Source of the DNA: Dactylosporangium siamense
Lineage (GTDB): Bacteria; Actinomycetota; Actinomycetes; Mycobacteriales; Micromonosporaceae
Assembly: GCF_016862795.1 (NCBI RefSeq)
Contig: NZ_BONQ01000138.1
Span: 1-64,000 of the forward strand
Length of the DNA: 64,000 nucleotides
Direction: 5' to 3'
Below the pieces are notes generated by a model. That model ran no database searches, was not told the DNA's origin, and saw only the letters and a program-made list of their open reading frames with translations. Position 1 is the stretch's first letter. Each line of letters begins with the position of its first letter. Positions 25,224-33,109 of the stretch are shown here, piece by piece. A program made the position numbers and the translations under genes.

Positions 25224-26189
25224 CTAGCGGCGCCGGACGGACACCAGGTCCTGGGGGAACGTGTCGAGGGCGGCCGGGTCGCCGCCGCGCAGATGGGTGC
25301 GCAGGAACGCGGACAGCAGCCCGGCGATGGCGCCGCGGGCCGTCGCGTCGCCCACGGTGGACGGCCGGTCGAGGAACGACCGGGCCGCGGTGGGGTCGGC
25401 GGGCTCGACGACGCTGAAGTGGTTGGCACCGGCCAGGGTCGCCAGGACGTGCTCGCCGTCGCGGTCCTTCAGCGCCTCGTCGAACGTGCGGTTGACCGGG
25501 TCGTGCGACCCGTCCGCCGAGGCGCCGTAGCGGTCGGCGGACGCGGCGATGACGCCGTCCTCGGTGCCCGCGAGGAGCAGCACCGGCGACTCGACGAGCG
25601 CGTCGGCGATGTGGCCCGCGGGCCAGCCGAGCATGGTGGAGACCATGGTGTGCGCGCCGTAGGTCGCGACCGCCCGCACCTGCGGGAAGAAGCGCCCCGA
25701 CTGCAGCGCGACGGTGCCGCCGGCGGAGTGCCCGAACAGCGCCACCCGGTCGAGGTCCAGGGCGCCGCGCAGCGGCCCCTCAGCGGCGTTGAGCGAGGCC
25801 AGTTCGTGCAACAGCGGCGCGATCGCCTGGCAGGTCGGCCCGTCGCCGTAGGTGTCCGGCCGGGCCAGGGCGAGGTCCACGCCCGGCGTGATGCCGACCT
25901 GACCCGCGAACAGCGGCCCGACCCAGTCGTAGGTGACCGTGACGAAACCCTGCCGGGCGAGTTCGACGGCGAGCCAGCGGTACGCGTCCTGGCCCACGTT
26001 GATGCCGCTGAGCACCAGCACCACGGGGTGCGGCCCGCCGGCCGGGTCGGCCTGGAAGACGCCGCTGAGCCGTTCGGTGTCCGAGCCGGTCACCAGCGCC
26101 GGGTAGTGCACCTTGAGATGGGCGGTGGCGTAGGGCTCAGGCGCGCCGGGGATCGTCACGGCGGACCACAGGGATCGGACGGTCGTCAT
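25224..26189 (-). CDS. Alpha/beta hydrolase, chlorophyllase-like
   Basis: 321 residues from ATG 26189 (ATGA overlap upstream). The nucleophile elbow is GHSAGG (Ser155), the acid lies near AGTEDGVI, and the catalytic His is in GANHFSVVE. Layout resembles chlorophyllases: HPVVLVLSGINVGQDAYRWL, then ARQGFVTVTYDW, and a C-terminal GLLSAFLRTHLRGGD after the His. Plant chlorophyllase has GHSRGG, so the Arg is Ala here. Chlorophyllases and related pheophytinases remove the phytol ester. In this operon an esterase acting before the PAO-like oxygenase would make sense. A dienelactone-hydrolase-like or general esterase function is the alternative. Confidence 0.65.
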   Translation of the reverse strand: MTTVRSLWSAVTIPGAPEPYATAHLKVHYPALVTGSDTERLSGVFQADPAGGPHPVVLVLSGINVGQDAYRWLAVELARQGFVTVTYDWVGPLFAGQVGITPGVDLALARPDTYGDGPTCQAIAPLLHELASLNAAEGPLRGALDLDRVALFGHSAGGTVALQSGRFFPQVRAVATYGAHTMVSTMLGWPAGHIADALVESPVLLLAGTEDGVIAASADRYGASADGSHDPVNRTFDEALKDRDGEHVLATLAGANHFSVVEPADPTAARSFLDRPSTVGDATARGAIAGLLSAFLRTHLRGGDPAALDTFPQDLVSVRRR

Positions 26190-27001
26190 GGGCGGGGCAG
26201 TTCGCGGTCGCCGCCCCACAGCGCCCGCACCAGGCGCTGGGTGGTCTCCTCGCCGAAGTAGCGCACGCCCATGACGTTGGCCGGGTCGCGGTCGGCGATG
26301 TTGCGCCGGGTCGCCAGGTCCCGCTCGCGCAGCGCGTCACGCTCGCCGGCGGGCACCTCGGGGGCCTCGTCGACCCACGTGAGCCACTGGTCGACCTGGG
26401 CGTGCAGCCGGTCGCTGACCACCTGGATGTTGCGGGCCGTGCGCTCGAACGAGTACACGTAGGCGTTCGGCGACAGCGAGGCGCGGATGAACCCGGCCCG
26501 GCTGGTGAACCAGGCGAACTCCGGGTCGGCCCGGTGCTCCAGCCACGCCTCGTTGGGCGGCGCGTAGTAGCGGTCGAAGTAGTCGCCGTCCACGACGATG
26601 TCGGTGCGCGGGATGTAGTCGGTGTAGAACCAGCCGCCCGGCCAGCACAGCAGCGCGATGCCGAGGTGCGGCACCTTGACCTGGGGGCCGAGCCAGCAGG
26701 TGAGGTGCAGGTTGACGAAGCTGCGCGACGGGTCGCCCAGCCACGAGTGCACCATCCAGTCGACCTCCGGCCCGCTGTAGGCGGCCACCCGGCCGCCCGG
26801 TCCCTCCGGATACGTCCCGTACTGCTCCAGCGGCTCCGTCGACGGATCGCGGGTGGTGGCGAACCTCGCGTCGATCTTGGCCTTGAGATCCGCCAGGAGC
26901 TGCTGGAACTGTGCGAAGGTGTCGTTGACGTCGATGACGGGCGAGGCGTCGAGCATCTCCTCGACGTGCTGGACGGTTTCCTCCACGCGCTCACTCTCCA
27001 A
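26186..27001 (-). CDS. RCCR-like (red chlorophyll catabolite reductase-like) protein, paralogue 1
   Basis: 271 residues from TTG 27001; GTG 26986, with a GGAGAG 8 bases upstream, is an alternative. Residues about 110-205 parallel plant RCCR in order and spacing: VPHLGIALLCWPGGWFY, then DYIPRTDIVVDGDYFDRYY (plant LDLPHRKDLVLNPDYLKEYY), then RAGFIRASLSPNAYVYS (plant PSLFVRSAFSPTASMLK), then DRLHAQVDQWLTWVDEA. The position of the plant catalytic Glu is Ala here, so the chemistry or register may differ. It is the first gene of an eight-gene operon whose promoter carries the 26-base regulon site. I infer reduction of an open-chain tetrapyrrole. Plant sequences are quoted from memory. Confidence 0.58.
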   Translation of the reverse strand: MESERVEETVQHVEEMLDASPVIDVNDTFAQFQQLLADLKAKIDARFATTRDPSTEPLEQYGTYPEGPGGRVAAYSGPEVDWMVHSWLGDPSRSFVNLHLTCWLGPQVKVPHLGIALLCWPGGWFYTDYIPRTDIVVDGDYFDRYYAPPNEAWLEHRADPEFAWFTSRAGFIRASLSPNAYVYSFERTARNIQVVSDRLHAQVDQWLTWVDEAPEVPAGERDALRERDLATRRNIADRDPANVMGVRYFGEETTQRLVRALWGGDRELPRP

Positions 27002-27016
27002 CTCTCAGGCCTTTAT

Positions 27017-27042
27017 GGAAACAGTGTTTCGCTACGGGTAAC
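27017..27042 (+). promoter_or_regulatory. 26-base regulon operator, site A
   Basis: GGAAAC (27017-27022) is followed exactly 20 bases on by GGTAAC (27037-27042). Between them is AGTGTTTCGCT, so GAAACA-G-TGTTTC also forms a perfect inverted repeat. It lies just upstream of the RCCR-like operon. See also sites at 28655, 39059, 40668 and 61066. Confidence 0.75.
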
Positions 27043-27047
27043 GGATG

Positions 27048-28643
27048 TCAACGGGTCAGCGCGTCCACGAGCTGCCAGGGTCGCCCGTCCAGCAGGTCGG
27101 TGCCGCGCGAGACGAGCTTGTTGCGGCTCTGCGCGGGGGCGAGGACCGCCGTGGCGACCGCGGTGCCGGCCGGGACCTCGGTCACCAGCGGGTGGCTGAT
27201 CCGGCCGGTGAACGGGCCTTCCCAGGCGGTCCACAGCGTGAAGTCGGGGCTCAGCGCGTAGAAGGCGGCCGGCGTGCCGAGGGGTGTGGCGGCGACGATG
27301 TTGAGCCGGTTCTCCGCGGCGCGCTCGGGCAGGCCGAGCGCCAGCTCCCAGTCCTCGGCCGGGCTGAACGGCACGGCCACCACGTCGGCGCCGGCGATCG
27401 CGGCGAGGCGGAACACCTCCGGGTAGATGGCGTCGTCGCCGACCACCACCGCCAGGCGGCCCCACGGCAGGTCGAACGTCTCCAGGCCGTCGCCGTGCCG
27501 GTCGACCCGGCCGTCGAGCCGGGCGACCGGGTGCAGCTGCAGCTGCCGGCCGATGACGCCGGCGGCGGACACCACGACGCCGGTGTGCGCGCCGTCCTCG
27601 ACGACGCTGGTCACCGCGACCGCCGCCGTGTCCCGCAGCAGCTCCTGCAGGGCGGCCACGACCGAGGGGTCCTGCAGCTCGGGCAGCACCAGGAGCCGGG
27701 CGCCGGCGGACAGCGCCTCGGGCACGCCGCCGTGCCCCCGCACCACCGCCGCGTGCAGCGACTCGGCGGCCTGTGGCGGGCGGGGGTCCTGGGGCGGCCG
27801 GCCGATCGGGGCGTAGACGGACCCGCGCCGCGCGGTGAAGCGGTCCGTGCCGTCGGGGCGGCGCTTGTCCCTGGCGAGGGCGGGGTCGATGTCGGCGACG
27901 ACGACCGCCTCGCCGGTCCGCGGCCCCTTCGCCACGACCGTGCCGTCGGGCGCCACGATCTGGCTCTCCCCGGCCCCGTGCAGCCACTCCGGCGGCACCT
28001 TGAGCCCGGCGCTGATGACGTCGAGCTTGTCGGCGGGCAGCAGCGGGCCGACCTTGTTGGCCGCCACGACCCAGACCCTGTTCTCCGCGGCCCGCACCGG
28101 GATGTGCAGGCTCGCCTCGTCGGTGGCGAACGAGTTGAGGCTGTTGAGCAGGACCTCCGCCCCGCGCAGCGCGAGACCGCGGGCCACCTCCGGAGCGACG
28201 CCCTCCATGCAGGCATACATGCCGACGGTACCGAAGCCGGTGGCCATCACCGGGCCGTTCTCGCTGCCGCGGTGCAGGTGGTCGTTCTCGCTGCCCATCA
28301 GCGTCTGCTTGTCGCTCTGCCCCAGCAGTGCGCCGTCGGGGCCGAACAGCAGGTTGGTGCCGGTGGTCCGGCCGTCGTCCTGGGCGAGCGTGACGTTGAT
28401 CTTGACGAAGCAGCCGTGCTGCGCCGCACGCGCGGCGATCGCGGTCAGGAACGGGTCGCCGAGGCGGCAGGCCATGCGGCGGGCGTGGTCGCGGTCGTCG
28501 TACCACGACAGGTGGTTGCAGAACTCCGGCAGGACCACCAGATCCGCGCGCTCGGCGGCGGCCTGGTCGATCATCCGCAGACAGCTCGCGAGGTTCGCGG
28601 ACACGTCCTGACCGACGGCGAACTGGACAGCGGCAACCCTCAC
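27048..28643 (-). CDS. Tandem nitrilase-superfamily amidase with degenerate second domain
   Basis: 531 residues from GTG 28643, with AGGAGG about 5 bases upstream. The first domain (1 to about 275) has the full triad Glu40 (VVLPEFCN), Lys112 (QSDKQTLMG) and Cys145 (YACMEG). The second (about 290-531) keeps the fold and a Glu (LVLPELQDP), but the Cys position reads VVVGDDAIYPE, so it is probably inactive. Nitrilase-family enzymes hydrolyse amides, carbamoyl groups or nitriles. With the cyclic-amide hydrolase at 59625 this could cleave the half-amide left after opening a maleimide or similar ring. It is a single gene divergent from a Dabb protein, with regulon site B between them. Confidence 0.8.
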   Translation of the reverse strand: MRVAAVQFAVGQDVSANLASCLRMIDQAAAERADLVVLPEFCNHLSWYDDRDHARRMACRLGDPFLTAIAARAAQHGCFVKINVTLAQDDGRTTGTNLLFGPDGALLGQSDKQTLMGSENDHLHRGSENGPVMATGFGTVGMYACMEGVAPEVARGLALRGAEVLLNSLNSFATDEASLHIPVRAAENRVWVVAANKVGPLLPADKLDVISAGLKVPPEWLHGAGESQIVAPDGTVVAKGPRTGEAVVVADIDPALARDKRRPDGTDRFTARRGSVYAPIGRPPQDPRPPQAAESLHAAVVRGHGGVPEALSAGARLLVLPELQDPSVVAALQELLRDTAAVAVTSVVEDGAHTGVVVSAAGVIGRQLQLHPVARLDGRVDRHGDGLETFDLPWGRLAVVVGDDAIYPEVFRLAAIAGADVVAVPFSPAEDWELALGLPERAAENRLNIVAATPLGTPAAFYALSPDFTLWTAWEGPFTGRISHPLVTEVPAGTAVATAVLAPAQSRNKLVSRGTDLLDGRPWQLVDALTR

Positions 28644-28654
28644 GAGGGCCTCCT

Positions 28655-28680
28655 GGTTCCTCTAGCGGAACAGTGTTTCC
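28655..28680 (-). promoter_or_regulatory. 26-base regulon operator, site B
   Basis: Read on the minus strand: GGAAACACTGTTCCGCT, then AGAGGAACC; the two GGAA-type words are 20 bases apart. It matches site D at 21 of 26 positions. It lies between the divergent nitrilase (28643) and Dabb (28721) genes. Confidence 0.75.
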
Positions 28681-28686
28681 CGAACA

Positions 28687-28692
28687 TACACT
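28687..28692 (+). promoter_or_regulatory. -10 element for the Dabb gene
   Basis: TACACT fits the actinobacterial TAnnnT -10 pattern and lies 28 bases before the ATG at 28721. Operator site B overlaps the expected -35 position, so regulator binding should directly affect this promoter. Confidence 0.5.
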
Positions 28693-28720
28693 CGCCGCGC
28701 GTTCACTGAAAGAGAGGTCG

Positions 28721-29002
28721 ATGCTCGTGCTGACCCATGTCGTCATCATGAAGTTCGCGGATCCGGGCGACGCGCCGAAGGCCAAGGAGCTCCTGGAGGG
28801 CCTGGTCGGCGTGGTGCCGCAGGTCCTGTCCATGACCCTCGGGCTGGACACCGTGCGCAGCGAGGTGTCCGGCGACCTGTGCATGATCACCACCCACGAC
28901 GACGTGGACGGGCTGCGCGGGTATCAGGCGCACGAGGCGCACCAGGAGGTCGGCGCCTGGCTGCGGCCGCGCCTGGCCGCGCGCACGGTGGTGGACTTCT
29001 GA
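28721..29002 (+). CDS. Dabb (stress-responsive A/B barrel) domain protein
   Basis: 93 residues; ATG 28721 has an AGAGAGG site just upstream, and a longer reading frame from 28673 would run through the operator. LTHVVIMKFADPGDAPKAKELLEGL and YQAHEAHQEVGAWLRPRL are typical of the dimeric ferredoxin-like Dabb fold, shared with haem-degrading monooxygenases and polyketide cyclases. Family members range from stress proteins to enzymes. Regulon site B upstream links it to the catabolic genes. The substrate is unknown. Confidence 0.8.
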   Translation: MLVLTHVVIMKFADPGDAPKAKELLEGLVGVVPQVLSMTLGLDTVRSEVSGDLCMITTHDDVDGLRGYQAHEAHQEVGAWLRPRLAARTVVDF

Positions 29003-29030
29003 GCTTGCCGCAGTCCGGCATGATCGACGC

Positions 29031-30260
29031 ATGCGACTGCGCGCGTACCGGGGAGTGCCGCTGTGGCCGACCGTCCTCACCGAGTGGGCGCTGCGGGTCG
29101 CGGCCGTGCTGCCGCCGTTCGTGCTCGCCGGCGGCGCCTGGCTGATCTGGGGCAACTGGATCGCGCCGATCGTCTGCGGGGTCGTGGGCGCCGGGGTCGC
29201 GTTCGTGGCGCTCGGCACGGTCCTCGGCGACCCGCACGAGCCGCTCCGCGGGCGGCGGCTGCGGTACGCCCTGGCCAAGGACCCCGGTCTGGAGCTGCAC
29301 GCCCGGGTCGTGGCGGAGACCGCCCGGCACGACCCGGGCGCCGAGCTGGTGCTGCGCGAGGGGATCGCCGAGGGCAGCCTGCCGCACCTGCGAGAGCTGG
29401 CCGACCTGATGCGCAGCCAGTATCGCGACGACGACGTGCGGACGCTGGCGACGCAGATCGCCGGGTCGGGCACCGTGGAGCAGCTGCGGGCGATGGTGCC
29501 CGGGCCCTACCGCTACTCGAGCTTCGCGGTGCCGCTGCAGGCCGAGATGGTCGCGCGGCTGCCCGACGACATGCACGAGCGCCTGCTCCACGCGGCACTG
29601 CTGGTCGAGAACGGCGCGCCCGCCAAAGCCATGCCGGAGGTGAACACGGCGATGGCGTTGCTCGGCGACGCGCCGCTGGACCAGCGCGCCGCCGACTTGC
29701 TGCGGCGGGTCGCTCGGGGCTTCGTGGCACGCAAGCGCCTCGCCGACGCCGAGAAGATCCTGCGCCTGGGCATGCGCGACCCGTCCGTGCTGGCGGCGCT
29801 GGCGGGGCTGATGGTGCGGCGCCGCAAACCCTCGCAGGCGATCGACGTGCTGCGCGCCCACCCCGACCAGGACGACCCGGTGGTCAGGTATTCGCTGTAC
29901 CTGATCCTGCGCGGCCGGGGCAGAGCCGCGGAGGCCGAGGCGCTGGTGCCGCCCGGCGGCTGGCCTTCGCAGATCACCCGTCCCCGCCTCCAGGCGGCCG
30001 GGTCCGGCTGGTCGTATCCCACGTCAACCGGCGGTGGGTCGTCCTGGGCCGGCGCCGCGCTCGACGGTGCGGTCGACGGGGTGGTCACGGGCCTGGTGCA
30101 CCGCACCTTCGACGACAGCGGTCCGGGCGACTCCGGCTCCAGCAGCTCCACCGACTACGGCGGCTTCTCGGGTGACTCCGGGTCCGGCGACAGCGGCGGC
30201 TATTCCGGCGACAGTGGTGGCGGTGGGTACAGCTCCGACAGCGGCGGCAGCAGCTGGTGA
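29031..30260 (+). CDS. Membrane protein with helical repeats and a Gly/Ser/Asp-rich tail
   Basis: 409 residues from ATG 29031. Two N-terminal membrane helices (about 15-60) are followed by an alpha-helical region of TPR-like character (about 70-315; HERLLHAALLVENGAPAKAM, RLADAEKILRLGMRDPSVLA). The tail (about 350-409) is a low-complexity run of Gly-Asp-Ser units such as DSGSGDSGGYSGDSGGGG. No enzyme motif is visible. It follows the Dabb gene by 28 bases and may be read from the same promoter, though nothing else ties it to the pathway. Confidence 0.6.
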   Translation: MRLRAYRGVPLWPTVLTEWALRVAAVLPPFVLAGGAWLIWGNWIAPIVCGVVGAGVAFVALGTVLGDPHEPLRGRRLRYALAKDPGLELHARVVAETARHDPGAELVLREGIAEGSLPHLRELADLMRSQYRDDDVRTLATQIAGSGTVEQLRAMVPGPYRYSSFAVPLQAEMVARLPDDMHERLLHAALLVENGAPAKAMPEVNTAMALLGDAPLDQRAADLLRRVARGFVARKRLADAEKILRLGMRDPSVLAALAGLMVRRRKPSQAIDVLRAHPDQDDPVVRYSLYLILRGRGRAAEAEALVPPGGWPSQITRPRLQAAGSGWSYPTSTGGGSSWAGAALDGAVDGVVTGLVHRTFDDSGPGDSGSSSSTDYGGFSGDSGSGDSGGYSGDSGGGGYSSDSGGSSW

Positions 30261-30306
30261 CGGGCGGCCCGCATGAACGGCCTGCGGGCGGGTACCAGCC
30301 GCGGCG

Positions 30307-31659
30307 ATGATGAGGGGTCGGGCGCTCGCGATCGCCCTCGTGGCGGCGTTCATGACGCTGCTCGACGTCAGCATCGTCAACGTCGCGATCCCGTCGATGC
30401 AGGCCGACCTGCACGTCGGGGCGAGCGGCCTGCAGTGGGTGCTGTCCGGATACGCGCTGACGTTCGGGCTGCTGCTGGTGCCCGCCGGCCGGTTCGGTGA
30501 CGCCCGCGGGATCCGGCCGGTGTTCGTGGCCGGGCTCCTCGGGTTCACGGCGGCCAGCGCCGCGGCCGGGGCGGCGCAGAACGAGGCCTGGCTGGTCACC
30601 GCCCGCCTGGTGCAGGGTGCCTTCGCCGGCGTGGTGAACCCGCAGGTGACCGGGCTCATCCAGCGGCTGTACGCACCGCCGGAGCGGGCCCGGCCGTTCG
30701 GCCTGCTCGGCGCCACGATCGGCATCGCCACCGCCGCCGGCCCGCTGCTCGGCGGGGTGATCATCCAGCTGGCCGGGGCGAGCGACGGCTGGCGCTGGGT
30801 GTTCTACATCAACCTGCCGGTCGGGCTCGCCGCCGCCGTGCTCGGCTGGCGGCTGATACCCCGGCGCCCCGCGGACCGGATCCGCCGGGAGAGCCTGGAC
30901 CCGGTCGGGGTGCTGCTGCTGGGCCTGGCCGTCGTGCAGATCCTGCTGCCCCTCATCGAACAGCGGGAGTGGTACCTGCTGGGCACCGGCGCCCTGACCC
31001 TCGGCGGCTTCGTCTGGTGGGAGCTGCGCTACCCCGGGGTGCCGCTCGCCGACCTGCAACTGTTCCGCCGCCGCTCCTACGCGCTCGGCACGACCCTGGT
31101 GCTGCTGTACTTCGCCGGGTTCACCGCCAATTTCTTCATCCTCACCCTGTACCTGCAGCGCGGCCAGCACTTCACCGCGCTGCAGGCGGGCCTGGCCACG
31201 ACCCCGTTCGCGCTCGGCTCGGCCCTGGCCGCGTTCGCCGGCGGCCGGGTCGTCAACCGCTTCGGCCGGCCCCTCGTCGTCGCCGGGCTGCTCACCGTCA
31301 TCGCCGGCCTGGCCGGGACGCTCCTGGTCCTGCACACCGTCGACTCGGCGTGGGCCCTGTCGGTGCCGCTGCTGGTCGCCGGCATCGGCAGCGGCCTGGT
31401 CATCACCCCCAACCAGACCCTCACCCTCGCCGACGTGCCCGTCGACCGGGCCGGCAGCGCCGCCGGCGTCGTGCAGACCGCGCAGCGCGTCGGCGCGGCG
31501 TTCGGCATCGCGGCGATCGGTGCGGTGTTCTTCGCCCGGCTCACCGCCACGTCCGGCAACTGGACGGCCGCGTTCGAGATGGCGCTGATGGTCGCGATCG
31601 GCTCCCTGGTCCTCGCCCTCGCCGCCGCCGCCACCGACGTGGCCCTCGGGCGGCGGTGA
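30307..31659 (+). CDS. MFS transporter of the DHA2 (EmrB/QacA) drug:H+ antiporter family
   Basis: 450 residues and about 14 membrane helices. The family motif near helix 1 is TLLDVSIVNVAIPSMQADL, the loop 2-3 motif reads PAGRFGDARGIRPVF, and helix 5 carries the GPLLGGVII motif C of exporters, followed by GWRWVFYINLPVG. DHA2 proteins export drugs, dyes or metabolites. It sits between regulon operons and converges with the aldehyde dehydrogenase gene, leaving 1 base between stops. Export of a pathway intermediate is possible, but no regulon site precedes it. Confidence 0.85.
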   Translation: MMRGRALAIALVAAFMTLLDVSIVNVAIPSMQADLHVGASGLQWVLSGYALTFGLLLVPAGRFGDARGIRPVFVAGLLGFTAASAAAGAAQNEAWLVTARLVQGAFAGVVNPQVTGLIQRLYAPPERARPFGLLGATIGIATAAGPLLGGVIIQLAGASDGWRWVFYINLPVGLAAAVLGWRLIPRRPADRIRRESLDPVGVLLLGLAVVQILLPLIEQREWYLLGTGALTLGGFVWWELRYPGVPLADLQLFRRRSYALGTTLVLLYFAGFTANFFILTLYLQRGQHFTALQAGLATTPFALGSALAAFAGGRVVNRFGRPLVVAGLLTVIAGLAGTLLVLHTVDSAWALSVPLLVAGIGSGLVITPNQTLTLADVPVDRAGSAAGVVQTAQRVGAAFGIAAIGAVFFARLTATSGNWTAAFEMALMVAIGSLVLALAAAATDVALGRR

Positions 31660-31660
31660 C

Positions 31661-33109
31661 TCAGGACGGGTACGCGGTGGGGGAAAGGCCGGCGCCGCCG
31701 GCCCGGAACGCGGCCGGGGCGTGCACCACGCAGGTCTGCACGTACTCGGCCAGGCCCTCCTCGCCGTACTCGCGACCCCATCCGGACCGCTTCACCCCGC
31801 CGAACGGGGCCCGCAGCGACATGCCGGTGCGGTTGTGCGTGTTGACGAACGTGAAGCCGGCCTCGATGCGCCGGGCGAAGGCGAACGCCCGCTCCTCGTC
31901 GGCGCTCCACACGGACGCGCCGAGGCCGAGGTCGTCGTCGTTGGCCATGGCCAGGACCTGGTCCTCGGTGTCGTACAGGATGAGGGGCACTACGGGGGCG
32001 AACTGCTCCTCGCGGATGAGTGCCGCGTCGGGGCGCGGGTCGACGACGAGCAGCGCGGGCGAGAAGTACCCCTCCGTCTCGCTGTAGCCCTCGCCGTCCT
32101 GCCCCAGGTCGATGATGCCGCTCGCGGTGTGGTCGGCGGCGAGCGCCAGGTCGAACGCCCGGCGCTGCGCGTCGGCGCTGATCAGCGGTCCCATGGTGAC
32201 GCCGTCGGCGAGGGGGTCGCCGATGACGAGGACCCGGGCGGCGGCGGCCACGTAGGCGTCGACGAACTCGCCCGACCGGTCGCGGGGCACGTACAGCCGC
32301 TTCGCCGCCATGCACACCTGCCCGGCGGTGGCGAAGCTCGCCATGACAAGACGCTCCATGGCGGCGTCGTCGAACGGCGCGTCGTCCAGGAACACCGCGG
32401 GGTCGTTGCCGCCGAGCTCCAGCACCGAAGGGATGAGCCGGTCCGCGGCGGCGGCGGCGATGGCCCGCCCGGCGTCCTCGCCGCCGGTGAACGCGACCTT
32501 GCGCACCAGCCGGTGCGTGACGAGCGCCGTGACGAGGTCGGCGTGGCCGTGCATGACCTGCACGGCGTGCTCCGGCAGGTGCTCCTGGAACAGCCGGACG
32601 ATCCGGTCGACGGTGAGCGGGCCGAGCGGTGACGGCTTGACGATGACGGTGTTGCCGGCGGCGAGCGCCGCGGCGAGCTTGAGCATGGCCAGGATGACCG
32701 GCGCGTTCCACGGCGTGACCGCGACGACGACCCCGTAGGGCTTGCGGATGCTGAGCAGCCGGCCCCGGGCGTCGTCGAGCTCCTGGTCGGCGTACGCGGC
32801 CGGCGCGTACTCGATGACCCACCGCAGGTGCTGCACCGCGAACCCGATCTCGCCCCGGCAGTCGGCGAGCGGCTTGCCGATCTCCCGGGCGAGCAGGGTG
32901 GCGAGCTCCTCCCGGGCGTCGTCGATCGCCTCGGCGGTGTCGCGCAGCGCGGCGAGCCGGTCGTCGATCGGGGCGGCCGACCACTCGCGGAACGCCGCGT
33001 GGGCGGCGCGGACGGCGTCGTCGACCCGGTCGGGGATGTTCCGGGTCACGGGCGTGACCCGGCCGACGATCTCAGTGTGCCGCGCCGGGTTCTCCCGCTG
33101 GATGCTCAC
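31661..33109 (-). CDS. Aldehyde dehydrogenase (ALDH superfamily)
   Basis: 482 residues from GTG 33109, overlapping the upstream stop (GTGA). Motifs are PWNAPVILAMLK, KPSPLGPLTV for NAD(P) binding, the general base in LELGGNDPAVF, the catalytic Cys in ATAGQVCMAAKRLY, and NTHNRTGMSLRAPFGGVKRSGWG near the end. It resembles the succinate-semialdehyde/benzaldehyde dehydrogenase branch. It is the last gene of a six-gene operon running from 39032. I infer oxidation of an aldehyde released by ring or side-chain cleavage. Confidence 0.85.
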   Translation of the reverse strand: MSIQRENPARHTEIVGRVTPVTRNIPDRVDDAVRAAHAAFREWSAAPIDDRLAALRDTAEAIDDAREELATLLAREIGKPLADCRGEIGFAVQHLRWVIEYAPAAYADQELDDARGRLLSIRKPYGVVVAVTPWNAPVILAMLKLAAALAAGNTVIVKPSPLGPLTVDRIVRLFQEHLPEHAVQVMHGHADLVTALVTHRLVRKVAFTGGEDAGRAIAAAAADRLIPSVLELGGNDPAVFLDDAPFDDAAMERLVMASFATAGQVCMAAKRLYVPRDRSGEFVDAYVAAAARVLVIGDPLADGVTMGPLISADAQRRAFDLALAADHTASGIIDLGQDGEGYSETEGYFSPALLVVDPRPDAALIREEQFAPVVPLILYDTEDQVLAMANDDDLGLGASVWSADEERAFAFARRIEAGFTFVNTHNRTGMSLRAPFGGVKRSGWGREYGEEGLAEYVQTCVVHAPAAFRAGGAGLSPTAYPS

